Source: Pseudoramibacter porci (GTDB lineage Bacteria > Bacillota > Clostridia > Eubacteriales > Eubacteriaceae). From it: DNA of 64,000 bases. The position numbers were made by a program, and so were the translations under genes. Every line of letters begins with the position of its first letter. The stretch's first letter is position 1. Positions 56,160 through 63,925 of the stretch are shown piece after piece. The DNA is taken from contig NZ_VUMO01000007.1 of the NCBI RefSeq assembly GCF_009696145.1, positions 59,114 through 123,113 of the forward strand, given 5' to 3'. The notes beneath the pieces are model-generated. The model saw only the letters and a list, made by a program, of their open reading frames with translations, had not been told where the DNA came from and did not search any database.

Positions 56160-57803
56160 ATGTTAGCTTCAAAATTATTATTTAAATGTTTGGAAGAAGA
56201 AGGCGTCGAAATGATTTTCGGCTACCCGGGTGGGGCGCTGCTGCCGATTTACGACGCGATGATAGATTCGAAAATTGAACACATATTGGTTCGAAATGAA
56301 CAGGCTGCGCCGCATTACGCCAATGGTTACGCCAGAGAAACGGGAAAAGTCGGCGTGTGTTTGGCGACGTCCGGCCCGGGAGCGACGAATTTGATCACGG
56401 GTATCGCGACGGCTTATCTGGATTCGATTCCGATCGTCGCCATTACCGGGCAGGTCAACCGCGATTTGATTGGAACAGACGCGTTTCAGGAAGCCGACAT
56501 TTTCGGCGCGACCCTGCCCTTTGTCAAGCATTCGTATCTGGTCAAGAATCCGAAAGATATTCCGCGGGTGGTCAAGGAAGCGTTTTACATCGCCTCGACC
56601 GGTCGTCCGGGTCCGGTGCTCATCGACATCCCCAGAGATGTTCAGATGGAAAATTTACGCCACCTGCCGCCGCGCATCAAAACCCTCGATATTCCAGGGT
56701 ACAAGCCGACGTATGAAGGGCATACCGGACAAATCAAGCGGGTGCTCAGAAAAATTAAGCAAAGCAAGCGCCCTATGATTTACGCGGGCGGCGGCGTGAC
56801 GTTAAGCGGCGCCCGGGACGAACTGGTGCGTCTGGCGGAAGCGATGCAGGCGCCGGTAGTGACGAGCTTTATGGGCATCGGCGCTTTCCCGCAAGATCAT
56901 CCGCTGTACGCGGGCATCTGGGGCAGCCACGGCTATCCGGAAACAGACCAGATCGTGAAGATGGCCGATATGGCCCTCTGCGTCGGCGCGCGAATGAGCA
57001 ACCGCGGCACGTCGACGGCCGTGCTCAACCAGAAAGAAATGATTCACATTGATATCGACCCTGCAGAAATCGGCAAGAACGTCAACGATACGAATATTCC
57101 GGTGGTCGGCGATGCCAAAACCGTGCTGTCGGAAATTCTCGAGCATGAAATTCAGGCGGCTGATCCCGCATGGATGAAAACAGTCCACGAGATTGCGGCT
57201 GAACATGACAAACATCGGGATGATGACTTGGATCCCAGCCTCGGCGGTGTCAATCCCCGCAACTTTTTCAGATGGCTCAGCGACACCGTGGCGGATGATA
57301 CGACCCTTGTGGCAGATGTCGGGCTGAATCAGGTTTGGGCGGCTCTTCATTTCCAGATTCGCGGCGATCGCAAATATTTGACTTCCGGCGGCCTCGGCAC
57401 GATGGGCTACGCCATTCCTGCGGCGTCGGGCGTGTGTTTCGGCGCCGGGGAAAACCCGCAAACCGTCATTGCGGTCTGCGGCGACGGCAGCTTCCAGATG
57501 GCCATGGGCGAGCTCGGCGTCATCGCGGAGCATCAGCTGCCCTTGAAGCTGGTGGTGATGAACAACGGCAAGCTCGGGATGGTGCGCCAGCAGCAGCACG
57601 ACAATTACGGCGCGAAACACCATTATTCGGGGACCGATATTAATTTCAATGTGCCCTTTGTAGAATTGGCTGAAGTTTACGGCTTTAAGGCTTACCGTGC
57701 CACGACGGACGAAGCGGCGCGCCAGGCCATGACGGAGGCACTCAAACAGCCAGGTCCGACCCTTGTCGAGTGCACGGTTGATCCGGACTTCATTCGGTTT
57801 TAA
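56160..57803 (+). CDS. ilvB: Acetolactate synthase large subunit, divergent
   Basis: This thiamine diphosphate enzyme has 547 residues. The catalytic glutamate is E47 (RNEQAA), the TPP-binding region is GDGSFQM with NNGKLGMV, and SGPGATNLITGIA, AFQEADIFG and DIPRDVQ are present. Several usual residues differ: the channel tryptophan of VRQWQ is Q478, PKD is PRD (R159), the FDDRVTG segment is MSNRGTS, and the typical C-terminal tail after the VDPxx region is absent. The adjacent ilvN supports a role in branched-chain amino acid synthesis. AAAGGAGG precedes the ATG; the longer open frame runs inside the DUF362 gene. Confidence 0.88.
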   Translation: MLASKLLFKCLEEEGVEMIFGYPGGALLPIYDAMIDSKIEHILVRNEQAAPHYANGYARETGKVGVCLATSGPGATNLITGIATAYLDSIPIVAITGQVNRDLIGTDAFQEADIFGATLPFVKHSYLVKNPKDIPRVVKEAFYIASTGRPGPVLIDIPRDVQMENLRHLPPRIKTLDIPGYKPTYEGHTGQIKRVLRKIKQSKRPMIYAGGGVTLSGARDELVRLAEAMQAPVVTSFMGIGAFPQDHPLYAGIWGSHGYPETDQIVKMADMALCVGARMSNRGTSTAVLNQKEMIHIDIDPAEIGKNVNDTNIPVVGDAKTVLSEILEHEIQAADPAWMKTVHEIAAEHDKHRDDDLDPSLGGVNPRNFFRWLSDTVADDTTLVADVGLNQVWAALHFQIRGDRKYLTSGGLGTMGYAIPAASGVCFGAGENPQTVIAVCGDGSFQMAMGELGVIAEHQLPLKLVVMNNGKLGMVRQQQHDNYGAKHHYSGTDINFNVPFVELAEVYGFKAYRATTDEAARQAMTEALKQPGPTLVECTVDPDFIRF

Positions 57804-57817
57804 AGGAGGACCGCCAA

Positions 57818-58309
57818 ATGGAAGAAAAACATTGTTTATCGCTGATCGTCGAAAATAAATTCGGGGTGCTGACCCGCATTTCCGCGCTGTTTGCCCGCCG
57901 AGGCTACAATATTGACAGCCTGACCGTTGGCATGACAGAGGATGAAGACATTTCGCGGATCACGATGGTGGTCACGGCCGACGAACAGACCCTTGAACAA
58001 ATTAAGAAGCAGCTGAATAAGCTGATCAATGTCATCAAAGTGACGGAGCTGAAGAAGGAAAGCGCTATCGCCAGAGAATTGGTCTTCATCAAGGTGAAGG
58101 CCGACGGGCGGACCCGTTCCAACATTGTGGAGATTTCCAATTTATTCCGGGCTCACGTAATTGACGTGAGCAAGGACAGCTTGATTCTCCAAATTACCGG
58201 AACGACGTCGAAGACCAAGGCGTTCATGAATATGATTGAACCTTACGGCATCATCGAATTTGTGCGCAGCGGGGTCACCGGCCTTCAACGGGGCCGCCAA
58301 AACGCGTAG
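57818..58309 (+). CDS. ilvN: Acetolactate synthase small (regulatory) subunit
   Basis: This 163-residue ACT-domain protein regulates IlvB and normally gives valine feedback. The ACT core is SLIVENKFGVLTRISALFARRGYNIDSLTVG, followed by the second domain RELVFIKVKADGRTRSNIVEI. AAAGGAGGACC precedes the ATG. It lies 14 bases after ilvB. Length and motifs are normal even though its partner is divergent. Confidence 0.94.
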   Translation: MEEKHCLSLIVENKFGVLTRISALFARRGYNIDSLTVGMTEDEDISRITMVVTADEQTLEQIKKQLNKLINVIKVTELKKESAIARELVFIKVKADGRTRSNIVEISNLFRAHVIDVSKDSLILQITGTTSKTKAFMNMIEPYGIIEFVRSGVTGLQRGRQNA

Positions 58310-58362
58310 TAAATGATCGGTTAAACGGCAAGGCGGCTGGGCCGTCTGCGTTTAATAATAGA

Positions 58363-58375
58363 TTCACATTGTGAA
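58363..58375. promoter_or_regulatory. 13-base palindrome before nfnA
   Basis: TTCACATTGTGAA is a perfect inverted repeat around a central T, just upstream of the nfnA ribosome-binding site. The arms resemble those of redox-regulator (Rex) sites but in inverted order and spacing, so no regulator is named. Confidence 0.35.
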
Positions 58376-58387
58376 AGAGGAGGAAAT

Positions 58388-59275
58388 ATGTATCGTATCG
58401 TAGAGGCTAAACATTTGGCCGACAACATTGTCCGTATGGATGTGGAGGCACCGTGGGTCGCCAAACATTGTCTGCCCGGGCAGTTTCTGATTGTCCGCGA
58501 AGATGAAAGGGGCGAACGTCTGCCGATGACCATTTGCGACTATGACCGGGAAGCCGGCACAGTGACCATCGTCACCCAGACCGTCGGCGCCGGCACTTAT
58601 CGGATGGCTGAGCTTCAAACCGGAGACGCGTTTATGGACGTTGTCGGTCCGCTGGGCAATCCGTCGGAACTCGTTAAAACGCCCATTGACGAATTGAAAA
58701 AGAAGAAGATTCTTTTTGTCGGCGGCGGACTCGGCACAGCGCCGGTTTATCCCCAGGTGAAATGGATGCACGAACACGGCATCGACGTGGACGTCATCGT
58801 CGGTGCAAAGACCAAGGATTTAGTTATTCTTGAAGACGAAATGAAGGCGGTCGCCGGCCAGCTTTACGTCACGACGGATGACGGCAGCTACGGCAGAAGC
58901 GGCATGGTGACGAAAGTCATCGAAGATCTCGCGGCTGAAGGCAAGACCTGGGATGTCTGTGTGTGCATCGGGCCCATGATCATGATGAAATTCTGCTGCC
59001 TGACCACGAAGAAGCTCGGCATTCCGACCATCGTCAGCATGAACCCGATCATGGTCGACGGAACTGGGATGTGCGGCGCCTGCCGTTTGATTGTCGGCGG
59101 CGAAGTCAAATTTGCATGCGTCGACGGACCGGAATTTGACGGCCACAAGGTCGATTTCGATTTGGCGATGAAGCGCCAGGCCCAGTACAAGACAGAAGAA
59201 GGTAGAGCATTATTGGCGTTTGAAGAAGGCGACACCCATCACGGGGGCTGCGGCGTATGCGGAGGTGACGAATAA
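58388..59275 (+). CDS. nfnA: NADH-dependent ferredoxin:NADP+ oxidoreductase subunit A (NfnA-like)
   Basis: This 295-residue flavoprotein resembles dihydroorotate dehydrogenase electron-transfer and sulfide dehydrogenase subunits. It has an FAD-binding barrel (RLPMTICDYDREAGTVTIV), an NAD-binding part (LFVGGGLGTAPVYPQ) and a cysteine set CGACRL...ACVDG with CGVCGG for a [2Fe-2S] cluster. It forms the small subunit of the electron-bifurcating transhydrogenase with the next gene. AGGAGG precedes the ATG. Confidence 0.9.
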   Translation: MYRIVEAKHLADNIVRMDVEAPWVAKHCLPGQFLIVREDERGERLPMTICDYDREAGTVTIVTQTVGAGTYRMAELQTGDAFMDVVGPLGNPSELVKTPIDELKKKKILFVGGGLGTAPVYPQVKWMHEHGIDVDVIVGAKTKDLVILEDEMKAVAGQLYVTTDDGSYGRSGMVTKVIEDLAAEGKTWDVCVCIGPMIMMKFCCLTTKKLGIPTIVSMNPIMVDGTGMCGACRLIVGGEVKFACVDGPEFDGHKVDFDLAMKRQAQYKTEEGRALLAFEEGDTHHGGCGVCGGDE

Positions 59276-60660
59276 TGGCGAGAGCAATGAAGCGCGTTCC
59301 GGTTCGCGAACAGGAACCGAAGGTCAGAGCGGCAAACTTTGAAGAAGTTTCCTACGGCTACAATGAAGAAGAAGCAGTGGCAGAAGCCAAACGCTGCCTG
59401 AATTGTAAAAATCCGAGATGTGTCGGCGGCTGCCCAGTCTCGATCAATATCCCGAAGTTTATCCACTTCGTCAGCGAACGCCAGTTTGAAGAGGCGTTCA
59501 AGACGATTCAGGAATCGTCATTGCTGCCGGCAGTCTGCGGCCGTGTCTGCCCGCAGGAAACCCAGTGTGAAGGGCCGTGTGTCATGGGGATCAAGGGCGA
59601 AGCGATCGCCATTGGCAAACTGGAACGCTTTGTCGCCGACTGGGCACGGGAACACCATATCGTGCCGGAAAAACCGGATTTCTCGACGGGCAAGAAGGTT
59701 GCTGTCATCGGTGCGGGCCCTGCTGGGCTGACCTGTGCGTCGGAATTGGCGAAGAAAGGCCACGACGTGACCATTTTTGAAGCCCTCCACGAAGCGGGCG
59801 GCGTGCTGGTGTACGGCATTCCGGAATTCCGTCTGCCGAAAGAAAAAGTCGTCGCCAAGGAAGTGGAAAACGTCAAACGCCTCGGCGTTAAGATCGAAAC
59901 GGACGTCGTCATCGGCAAATCCGTGACAATCGATGAATTGCTCGACGAAGAAGGATTTGACGCCGTCTTTATCGGATCCGGCGCCGGGCTTCCGCGGTTT
60001 ATGAATATTCCTGGTGAACAGGCCAACGGCGTGTACTCCGCCAACGAATATTTGACCCGCAACAATTTGATGAAGGCGTTCAAGGGCTACGATACGCCGA
60101 TTCACAGAGGCAAGAAGGTCGTTGTGGTTGGCGGCGGCAACGTCGCTATGGATGCGGCGAGAACGGCGCTGCGCCTCGGCGCGGATACACATATTGTGTA
60201 CCGCAGAAGCGAAGCGGAATTGCCAGCGCGTGCTGAAGAAGTCCACCACGCCAAAGAAGAAGGCATTCAATTCCATCTTCTGACCAACCCGGTTGAAATC
60301 CTCGTCGATGATGAAGACTGGGTCAAGGGGATCCGCGTGATCAAAATGGAACTTGGCGAACCCGACGACTCCGGCCGCCGCCGTCCGATTGAAATCCCGG
60401 GCAGCGAATACGATATCGATGCCGACACGGTCATCATGGCCCTCGGCACATCGCCAAACCCGTTGATCTCCTCGACAACGGAAGGATTGGACGTCAATAA
60501 ATGGCAGTGCATTGTCGCAGACGATGAGGGGGCGACCTCCCGCAAGGGCATTTTCGCCGGCGGGGACGCGGTTTCAGGCGCGGCAACGGTTATCCTCGCA
60601 ATGGGTGCCGGCAAGAAAGCCGCTGCTTCCATTGATGCGTATTTAAAGACTTTAGACTGA
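59275..60660 (+). CDS. nfnB: NfnB-like / glutamate synthase small-subunit-type oxidoreductase
   Basis: This 461-residue FAD/NADPH protein has an N-terminal two-[4Fe-4S] domain (AKRCLNCKNPRCVGGCPVSI; CGRVCPQETQCEGPCVMG) and two nucleotide folds, VIGAGPAGLTCASELAKKG and VVVGGGNVAMDAART. With NfnA it forms the transhydrogenase; glutamate synthase small subunit is the other common name for this fold, but no large subunit is near. TAATG overlap with nfnA shows tight coupling. A strong terminator follows. Confidence 0.9.
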   Translation: MARAMKRVPVREQEPKVRAANFEEVSYGYNEEEAVAEAKRCLNCKNPRCVGGCPVSINIPKFIHFVSERQFEEAFKTIQESSLLPAVCGRVCPQETQCEGPCVMGIKGEAIAIGKLERFVADWAREHHIVPEKPDFSTGKKVAVIGAGPAGLTCASELAKKGHDVTIFEALHEAGGVLVYGIPEFRLPKEKVVAKEVENVKRLGVKIETDVVIGKSVTIDELLDEEGFDAVFIGSGAGLPRFMNIPGEQANGVYSANEYLTRNNLMKAFKGYDTPIHRGKKVVVVGGGNVAMDAARTALRLGADTHIVYRRSEAELPARAEEVHHAKEEGIQFHLLTNPVEILVDDEDWVKGIRVIKMELGEPDDSGRRRPIEIPGSEYDIDADTVIMALGTSPNPLISSTTEGLDVNKWQCIVADDEGATSRKGIFAGGDAVSGAATVILAMGAGKKAAASIDAYLKTLD

Positions 60661-60682
60661 GTTAAAGATTGCCAGTAAAACG

Positions 60683-60715
60683 AAAGACCAGAGCATAGCT
60701 GCTCTGGTCTTTTTT
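60683..60715 (+). terminator. Terminator after nfnAB
   Basis: AAAGACCAGAGCA (60683-60695) and TGCTCTGGTCTTT (60700-60712) pair perfectly around TAGC-type loop bases, followed by T. Confidence 0.92.
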
Positions 60716-60803
60716 GCGTCAAAATGCGGCGATTCCGCAACATTGGCGCCGGAGACGATGAAGAAGATGTAGAAAGGGAAATCGTGGCATTTAAGCGATA
60801 AAA

Positions 60804-60821
60804 AAGCGGCCGAAGCCGCTT
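60804..60821 (-). terminator. Terminator after the AIM24-like gene
   Basis: AAGCGGC and GCCGCTT pair around CGAA on the plus strand (TTCG on the minus strand); on the minus strand a T run follows, ending the gene that begins at 61511. Confidence 0.88.
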
Positions 60822-60836
60822 GAATTGAAAGGCCGT

Positions 60837-61511
60837 CTATTTATCTTTAGGGATATATGTGCCGAGCACCTGGGCTGTTTTGGCGATCGGCATGGTTTGA
60901 ATCACAATCTTGCCCGGACCTTTTACGACGGTATTGAACAGGCCTTCGCCGCCGAGGAGCACATTTTTAAACCCCTTGATACGTTCGATATCCATTGTAC
61001 AGGTGTCTTCCATGATGACCAGGTGGCCGGTGTCCATGGATTTGCTTTCTCCAGGTCCTAATTCGTAGGTAACCGTCGCGCCATCCACTTCTAAAAAGAC
61101 CATCCCGGTTCCAGAAAATTTCTGCATGATAAAACCTTCACCGCCGAAAAAGCCAGAGCCCAGTTTCTTCTGGAAAAAGATATCCATCTGAACCCCTTCT
61201 TCTGACGCGAGGAAGGCCGATTTCTGAGCAACAATGGATTTTGACCCGTCGAGTTTAACCGCAACGATTTCGCCGGGGAAAGAGGAGGCAAAGGCGATTT
61301 CGCCTGGTGCTTCTGCAACGTAACGGTTCGTAAACATGGACTCGCCGGTAAACGCCCGCTTGAACATTTTGCCTGCGCCGCCGCCTTTCGTTTCCATTTT
61401 GATACTGCTATCTTTCCAGGACATACCGCCGGATTCGCAAATAATGGCTTCACCCCGATCTAATAAGCAGCGCACTGCTGGGAAATTGCCGCCGATGATT
61501 TTATATTTCAT
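60837..61511 (-). CDS. AIM24 family protein (TIGR00266)
   Basis: This 224-residue beta-rich protein has the family pattern: ICESGGMSWKDSSIKM, GGGAGKMFKRAFTGESMF, GEIVAVKLDG, FFGGEGFIMQKFSGTGMVFLE and glycine-rich repeats to the end. Members are widespread in bacteria and of unknown biochemical role. GGAGG before ATG 61511 decides the start over 61532. It is a single gene against the replication direction, with its own promoter and terminator. Confidence 0.9.
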   Translation of the reverse strand: MKYKIIGGNFPAVRCLLDRGEAIICESGGMSWKDSSIKMETKGGGAGKMFKRAFTGESMFTNRYVAEAPGEIAFASSFPGEIVAVKLDGSKSIVAQKSAFLASEEGVQMDIFFQKKLGSGFFGGEGFIMQKFSGTGMVFLEVDGATVTYELGPGESKSMDTGHLVIMEDTCTMDIERIKGFKNVLLGGEGLFNTVVKGPGKIVIQTMPIAKTAQVLGTYIPKDK

Positions 61512-61589
61512 TTTTTTACCTCCATAGGGCAAGGAATACTGATAGCCGCAGCAGAAATAATTATACAGTCAATTAAATTCTGTAAGGAA

Positions 61590-61598
61590 ATTATAACA
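61590..61598 (-). promoter_or_regulatory. Extended -10 promoter for the AIM24-like gene
   Basis: On the minus strand the sequence is TGTTATAAT (61590-61598), matching TGnTATAAT. It stands about 80 bases before the start. Confidence 0.6.
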
Positions 61599-61680
61599 TA
61601 TAAAGATAAAAATGAAAAGGATTAAATAAATAGTTAAGGAGATGCTTTAAAGAAAAAGATCAGAAATTAGTACGATGTTC

Positions 61681-61764
61681 GCATTCGAAAAGTGAGCGTT
61701 AAAAGGGCTTGACGCTTACCTAAAGCAAGGACGTTGATTCAGAATTCATTGTGGTTTCGAATGC
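61681..61764 (+). repeat. Nested inverted repeats upstream of the arylsulfotransferase gene
   Basis: GCATTCGAAA (61681-61690) and TTTCGAATGC (61755-61764) are perfect ten-base complements. Inside, GTGAGCGT and ACGCTTAC form a second helix with one G-U pair. The whole could fold as a structured RNA or hold a regulator site. I do not recognise a riboswitch class. The rest of the gene-free span 61512-61820 shows only the minus-strand promoter. Confidence 0.4.
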
Positions 61765-61820
61765 TAAAGTGATGCTGCCTTTTTATGTTTATTTTATATT
61801 TCACGACAAAGGAGCATCCA

Positions 61821-61889
61821 ATGAATACTCAAACATCGTTACAGCCCTCATCCCATCATTCAGAGAAAACCCCAAATCGAAAGCGCTAA
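61821..61889 (+). pseudogene. Interrupted 5' end of the arylsulfotransferase gene
   Basis: ATG 61821, with AAAGGAG upstream, opens 22 polar and basic codons ending in NRKR, then a TAA stop (61887-61889). The following frame is the same and continues directly into a membrane helix. This looks like the natural cytoplasmic N-terminus of the next protein, cut by an in-frame stop. A sequencing error is also possible. Confidence 0.55.
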
Positions 61890-63602
61890 TTGAGATTTTC
61901 TGTTGTTATTGTGATCGTTTTTGTCGCCGTGATGGCTGTGTTGAGCATCGTTCTAGGCGTAGAGGCCTACAGCCGCCGAAACGACGTCTCGACAAAAGCC
62001 ATTACAGACAACGGCAAAACGGTGCTGGTCAACGGCAATTTCGACCAGATGTCCAGTCAGGCGACACAGTCGGCTGTCAAAAAGATGATTCAAAAGATTT
62101 ATACGACGGATTACAGCACGTCGGTTAAGGCGAATCTGAACCGCCTGAAGAAGAAAACCAGCTACACGCTGTCCCATCCGCTGGTGGTGCACAACCCCTA
62201 CGGGACCAACACCACCTCACTGTACGTTTACTTTAAGACCAGTGATGCGGCCAGCGTCAAATATACGGTATCTGCGTCTGGCGTGAAAGACTTTACCAAA
62301 ACAGCGGAAAAGCATTATTTAACGACCCATGAATTTACGATTCTCGGACTGACGCCAAACCAGACGAATACCATCACGGTGACGACGACAGACAAAAATG
62401 GAAACAAATCGGTCAAAACCTTTAAGTACAGATGCGGCAGTCTCCTGAGCGACACGGAAGTGAATCTCACGAAGACCAAAGTCAAATCCTCGGGGCAGAA
62501 GCTTTCCAGTGGACTCTACGCCATTCTCGGCAACGACAGCGTCGGCATCGATTACGTCGCGTATTACGATAATAACGGACACCTGCGCAGCGAAATTCCA
62601 ATTATCGGCTACCGCGCCCATCGCCTGCTGTTTAAAGACGGGTTGATGTACTTCAGCGTCAGTCAGACGAAAATCGCTGGCGTGAACGATTTGGGACAGG
62701 TCGAGAAAATGCTGTTCACCGGGAAATATCTGCTGCATCACGATTATGTCTTCGACGAGGACGGCAATCTGGTTGTCCTGGGATCGCTGAGAACCAACAG
62801 CTACACCACGAGCCGGAGCGAAGATTTGATCCTGCGCATTAACGTGAAAACCGGCAAAATTATGAACGTCGTCGATTTGGGAGATATTCTCGGCGATTAC
62901 AAGAAGACAACCACACGGCCGAAGAGCGACTACAATGCAGAAGGGGCCTACGGACTGGATTGGATGCACATCAACACAATTCAGTATTTAGGGGATGAAA
63001 CTTACCTGCTGTCCAGCCGTGAAACGTCGACGGTTATCAAGGTGTCAAATCTTTTTGAGTCCTCTCCGAATCTTGACTACCTCATTGGACCGAAAGACCT
63101 CTGGAAAAATACGCCCTATGCGGACAAAGTACTGAAAAAAATCGGAAGCTTTGTTTCGGCGACCGGCCAGCACAGCATCACCTACGAAAAAGGCGATACG
63201 GATGGCGTATACCATATCTATCTGTACAATAATAATCTCGGCGTATCTCAAACCAATTCAACTTTCAACTGGAGTCAATTAAATGGCGTACAGTTGAAGA
63301 ACAATCTCATTATGACAGATAAGGAAGAAGCCAGCGCCTCATCTTATTATTATGAATACGAGGTTGATGAAAACAAGAGAACGTATAAATTGGTCTCGAA
63401 ATTCAAGGTGCCGTATTCCTCCCATGTGTCCAGTGCTCAAAAGAAAGATGGCAACATCATTATGGATTCAGGATTCCAAGGGATATTCGGCGAATACACC
63501 TGTACGGGCAAATTGATTCAGCAGTACAGGGTCAGCCTGAACAAGTACATGGTCTACCGCGTGTATAAATACGACTTTAACGGGTTCTATTTCAATAAAT
63601 AA
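61890..63602 (+). CDS. assT: Arylsulfate sulfotransferase (ASST) family protein
   Basis: This protein of about 570 residues has one membrane helix or signal anchor (about 4-25), a polar stretch, an Ig-like N-terminal domain (about 95-190) and a beta-propeller typical of ASST. Conserved histidine segments LLHHDYVFDEDG, LDWMHINTIQYL and TGQHSITYEKG match the catalytic region, the last with the likely sulfated histidine. ASST moves sulfate between phenols, known from intestinal Eubacterium. The only in-frame start is TTG 61890, right after a stop codon, with a poor ribosome site, so expression is uncertain. It stands alone. Confidence 0.8.
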   Translation: MRFSVVIVIVFVAVMAVLSIVLGVEAYSRRNDVSTKAITDNGKTVLVNGNFDQMSSQATQSAVKKMIQKIYTTDYSTSVKANLNRLKKKTSYTLSHPLVVHNPYGTNTTSLYVYFKTSDAASVKYTVSASGVKDFTKTAEKHYLTTHEFTILGLTPNQTNTITVTTTDKNGNKSVKTFKYRCGSLLSDTEVNLTKTKVKSSGQKLSSGLYAILGNDSVGIDYVAYYDNNGHLRSEIPIIGYRAHRLLFKDGLMYFSVSQTKIAGVNDLGQVEKMLFTGKYLLHHDYVFDEDGNLVVLGSLRTNSYTTSRSEDLILRINVKTGKIMNVVDLGDILGDYKKTTTRPKSDYNAEGAYGLDWMHINTIQYLGDETYLLSSRETSTVIKVSNLFESSPNLDYLIGPKDLWKNTPYADKVLKKIGSFVSATGQHSITYEKGDTDGVYHIYLYNNNLGVSQTNSTFNWSQLNGVQLKNNLIMTDKEEASASSYYYEYEVDENKRTYKLVSKFKVPYSSHVSSAQKKDGNIIMDSGFQGIFGEYTCTGKLIQQYRVSLNKYMVYRVYKYDFNGFYFNK

Positions 63603-63627
63603 GAAGAACGCAGCGCACACCAAGAGC

Positions 63628-63676
63628 AAAGCCGGGTCTCGGAAAAAACCTTTCCGTGATCCGGCCATTTTGATGA
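63628..63676 (+). terminator. Probable terminator after the arylsulfotransferase gene
   Basis: GCCGG and CCGGC flank an inner CGGAAA/TTTCCG helix with mismatches between, followed by CATTTTGA. It is weaker than the other terminators here. Confidence 0.45.
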
Positions 63677-63732
63677 AGAAAACAGAAATAAAATACGTTG
63701 AAAAAATAATTTAAAAAAATTGCAAAAAGGTG

Positions 63733-63761
63733 TTGACATGAAATGAGGATGCGTGTATAAT
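63733..63761 (+). promoter_or_regulatory. Tandem promoter P1, probably of an rRNA operon
   Basis: TTGACA (63733-63738), 17 bases, TATAAT (63756-63761): full consensus. No reading frame follows up to the window end. The pair with P2 resembles rRNA operon promoters in Firmicutes. The gene-free span 63603-64000 holds a weak terminator and these two promoters. Confidence 0.75.
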
Positions 63762-63896
63762 ACATATCGTTGTCGCGAGAGACAGCAACAACTTAACAGC
63801 TCGAAAGCAAGTAAACAAGCGGGTTTCAGCGCAGTTTGCTGAGAAAGTTTTTTGAAAATCTTCAAAAAAGAAATTCAAAAAACTTCAAAAAAGTTC

Positions 63897-63925
63897 TTGA
63901 CAAGAACAAAGTGAGCTGATATAAT
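63897..63925 (+). promoter_or_regulatory. Tandem promoter P2, probably of an rRNA operon
   Basis: TTGACA (63897-63902), 17 bases, TATAAT (63920-63925): again full consensus, 164 bases after P1. An A/T-tract region just upstream (63847-63896) looks like an UP element. A GTCGC-TTGAA-GCGAC hairpin (63935-63949) starts the leader. A 16S rRNA gene is expected shortly beyond base 64000. Confidence 0.75.

Noticed and set aside
58363..58375. Rex-binding site
   Set aside because: Rex sites have outward TTGTGAA and TTCACAA arms with a spacer between; here the arms are inverted and separated by one base.
61752..61768. TTTCGAAT resembling a tRNA T-loop
   Set aside because: The flanking bases do not form a T-stem and no cloverleaf fits; the match comes from the inverted repeat.
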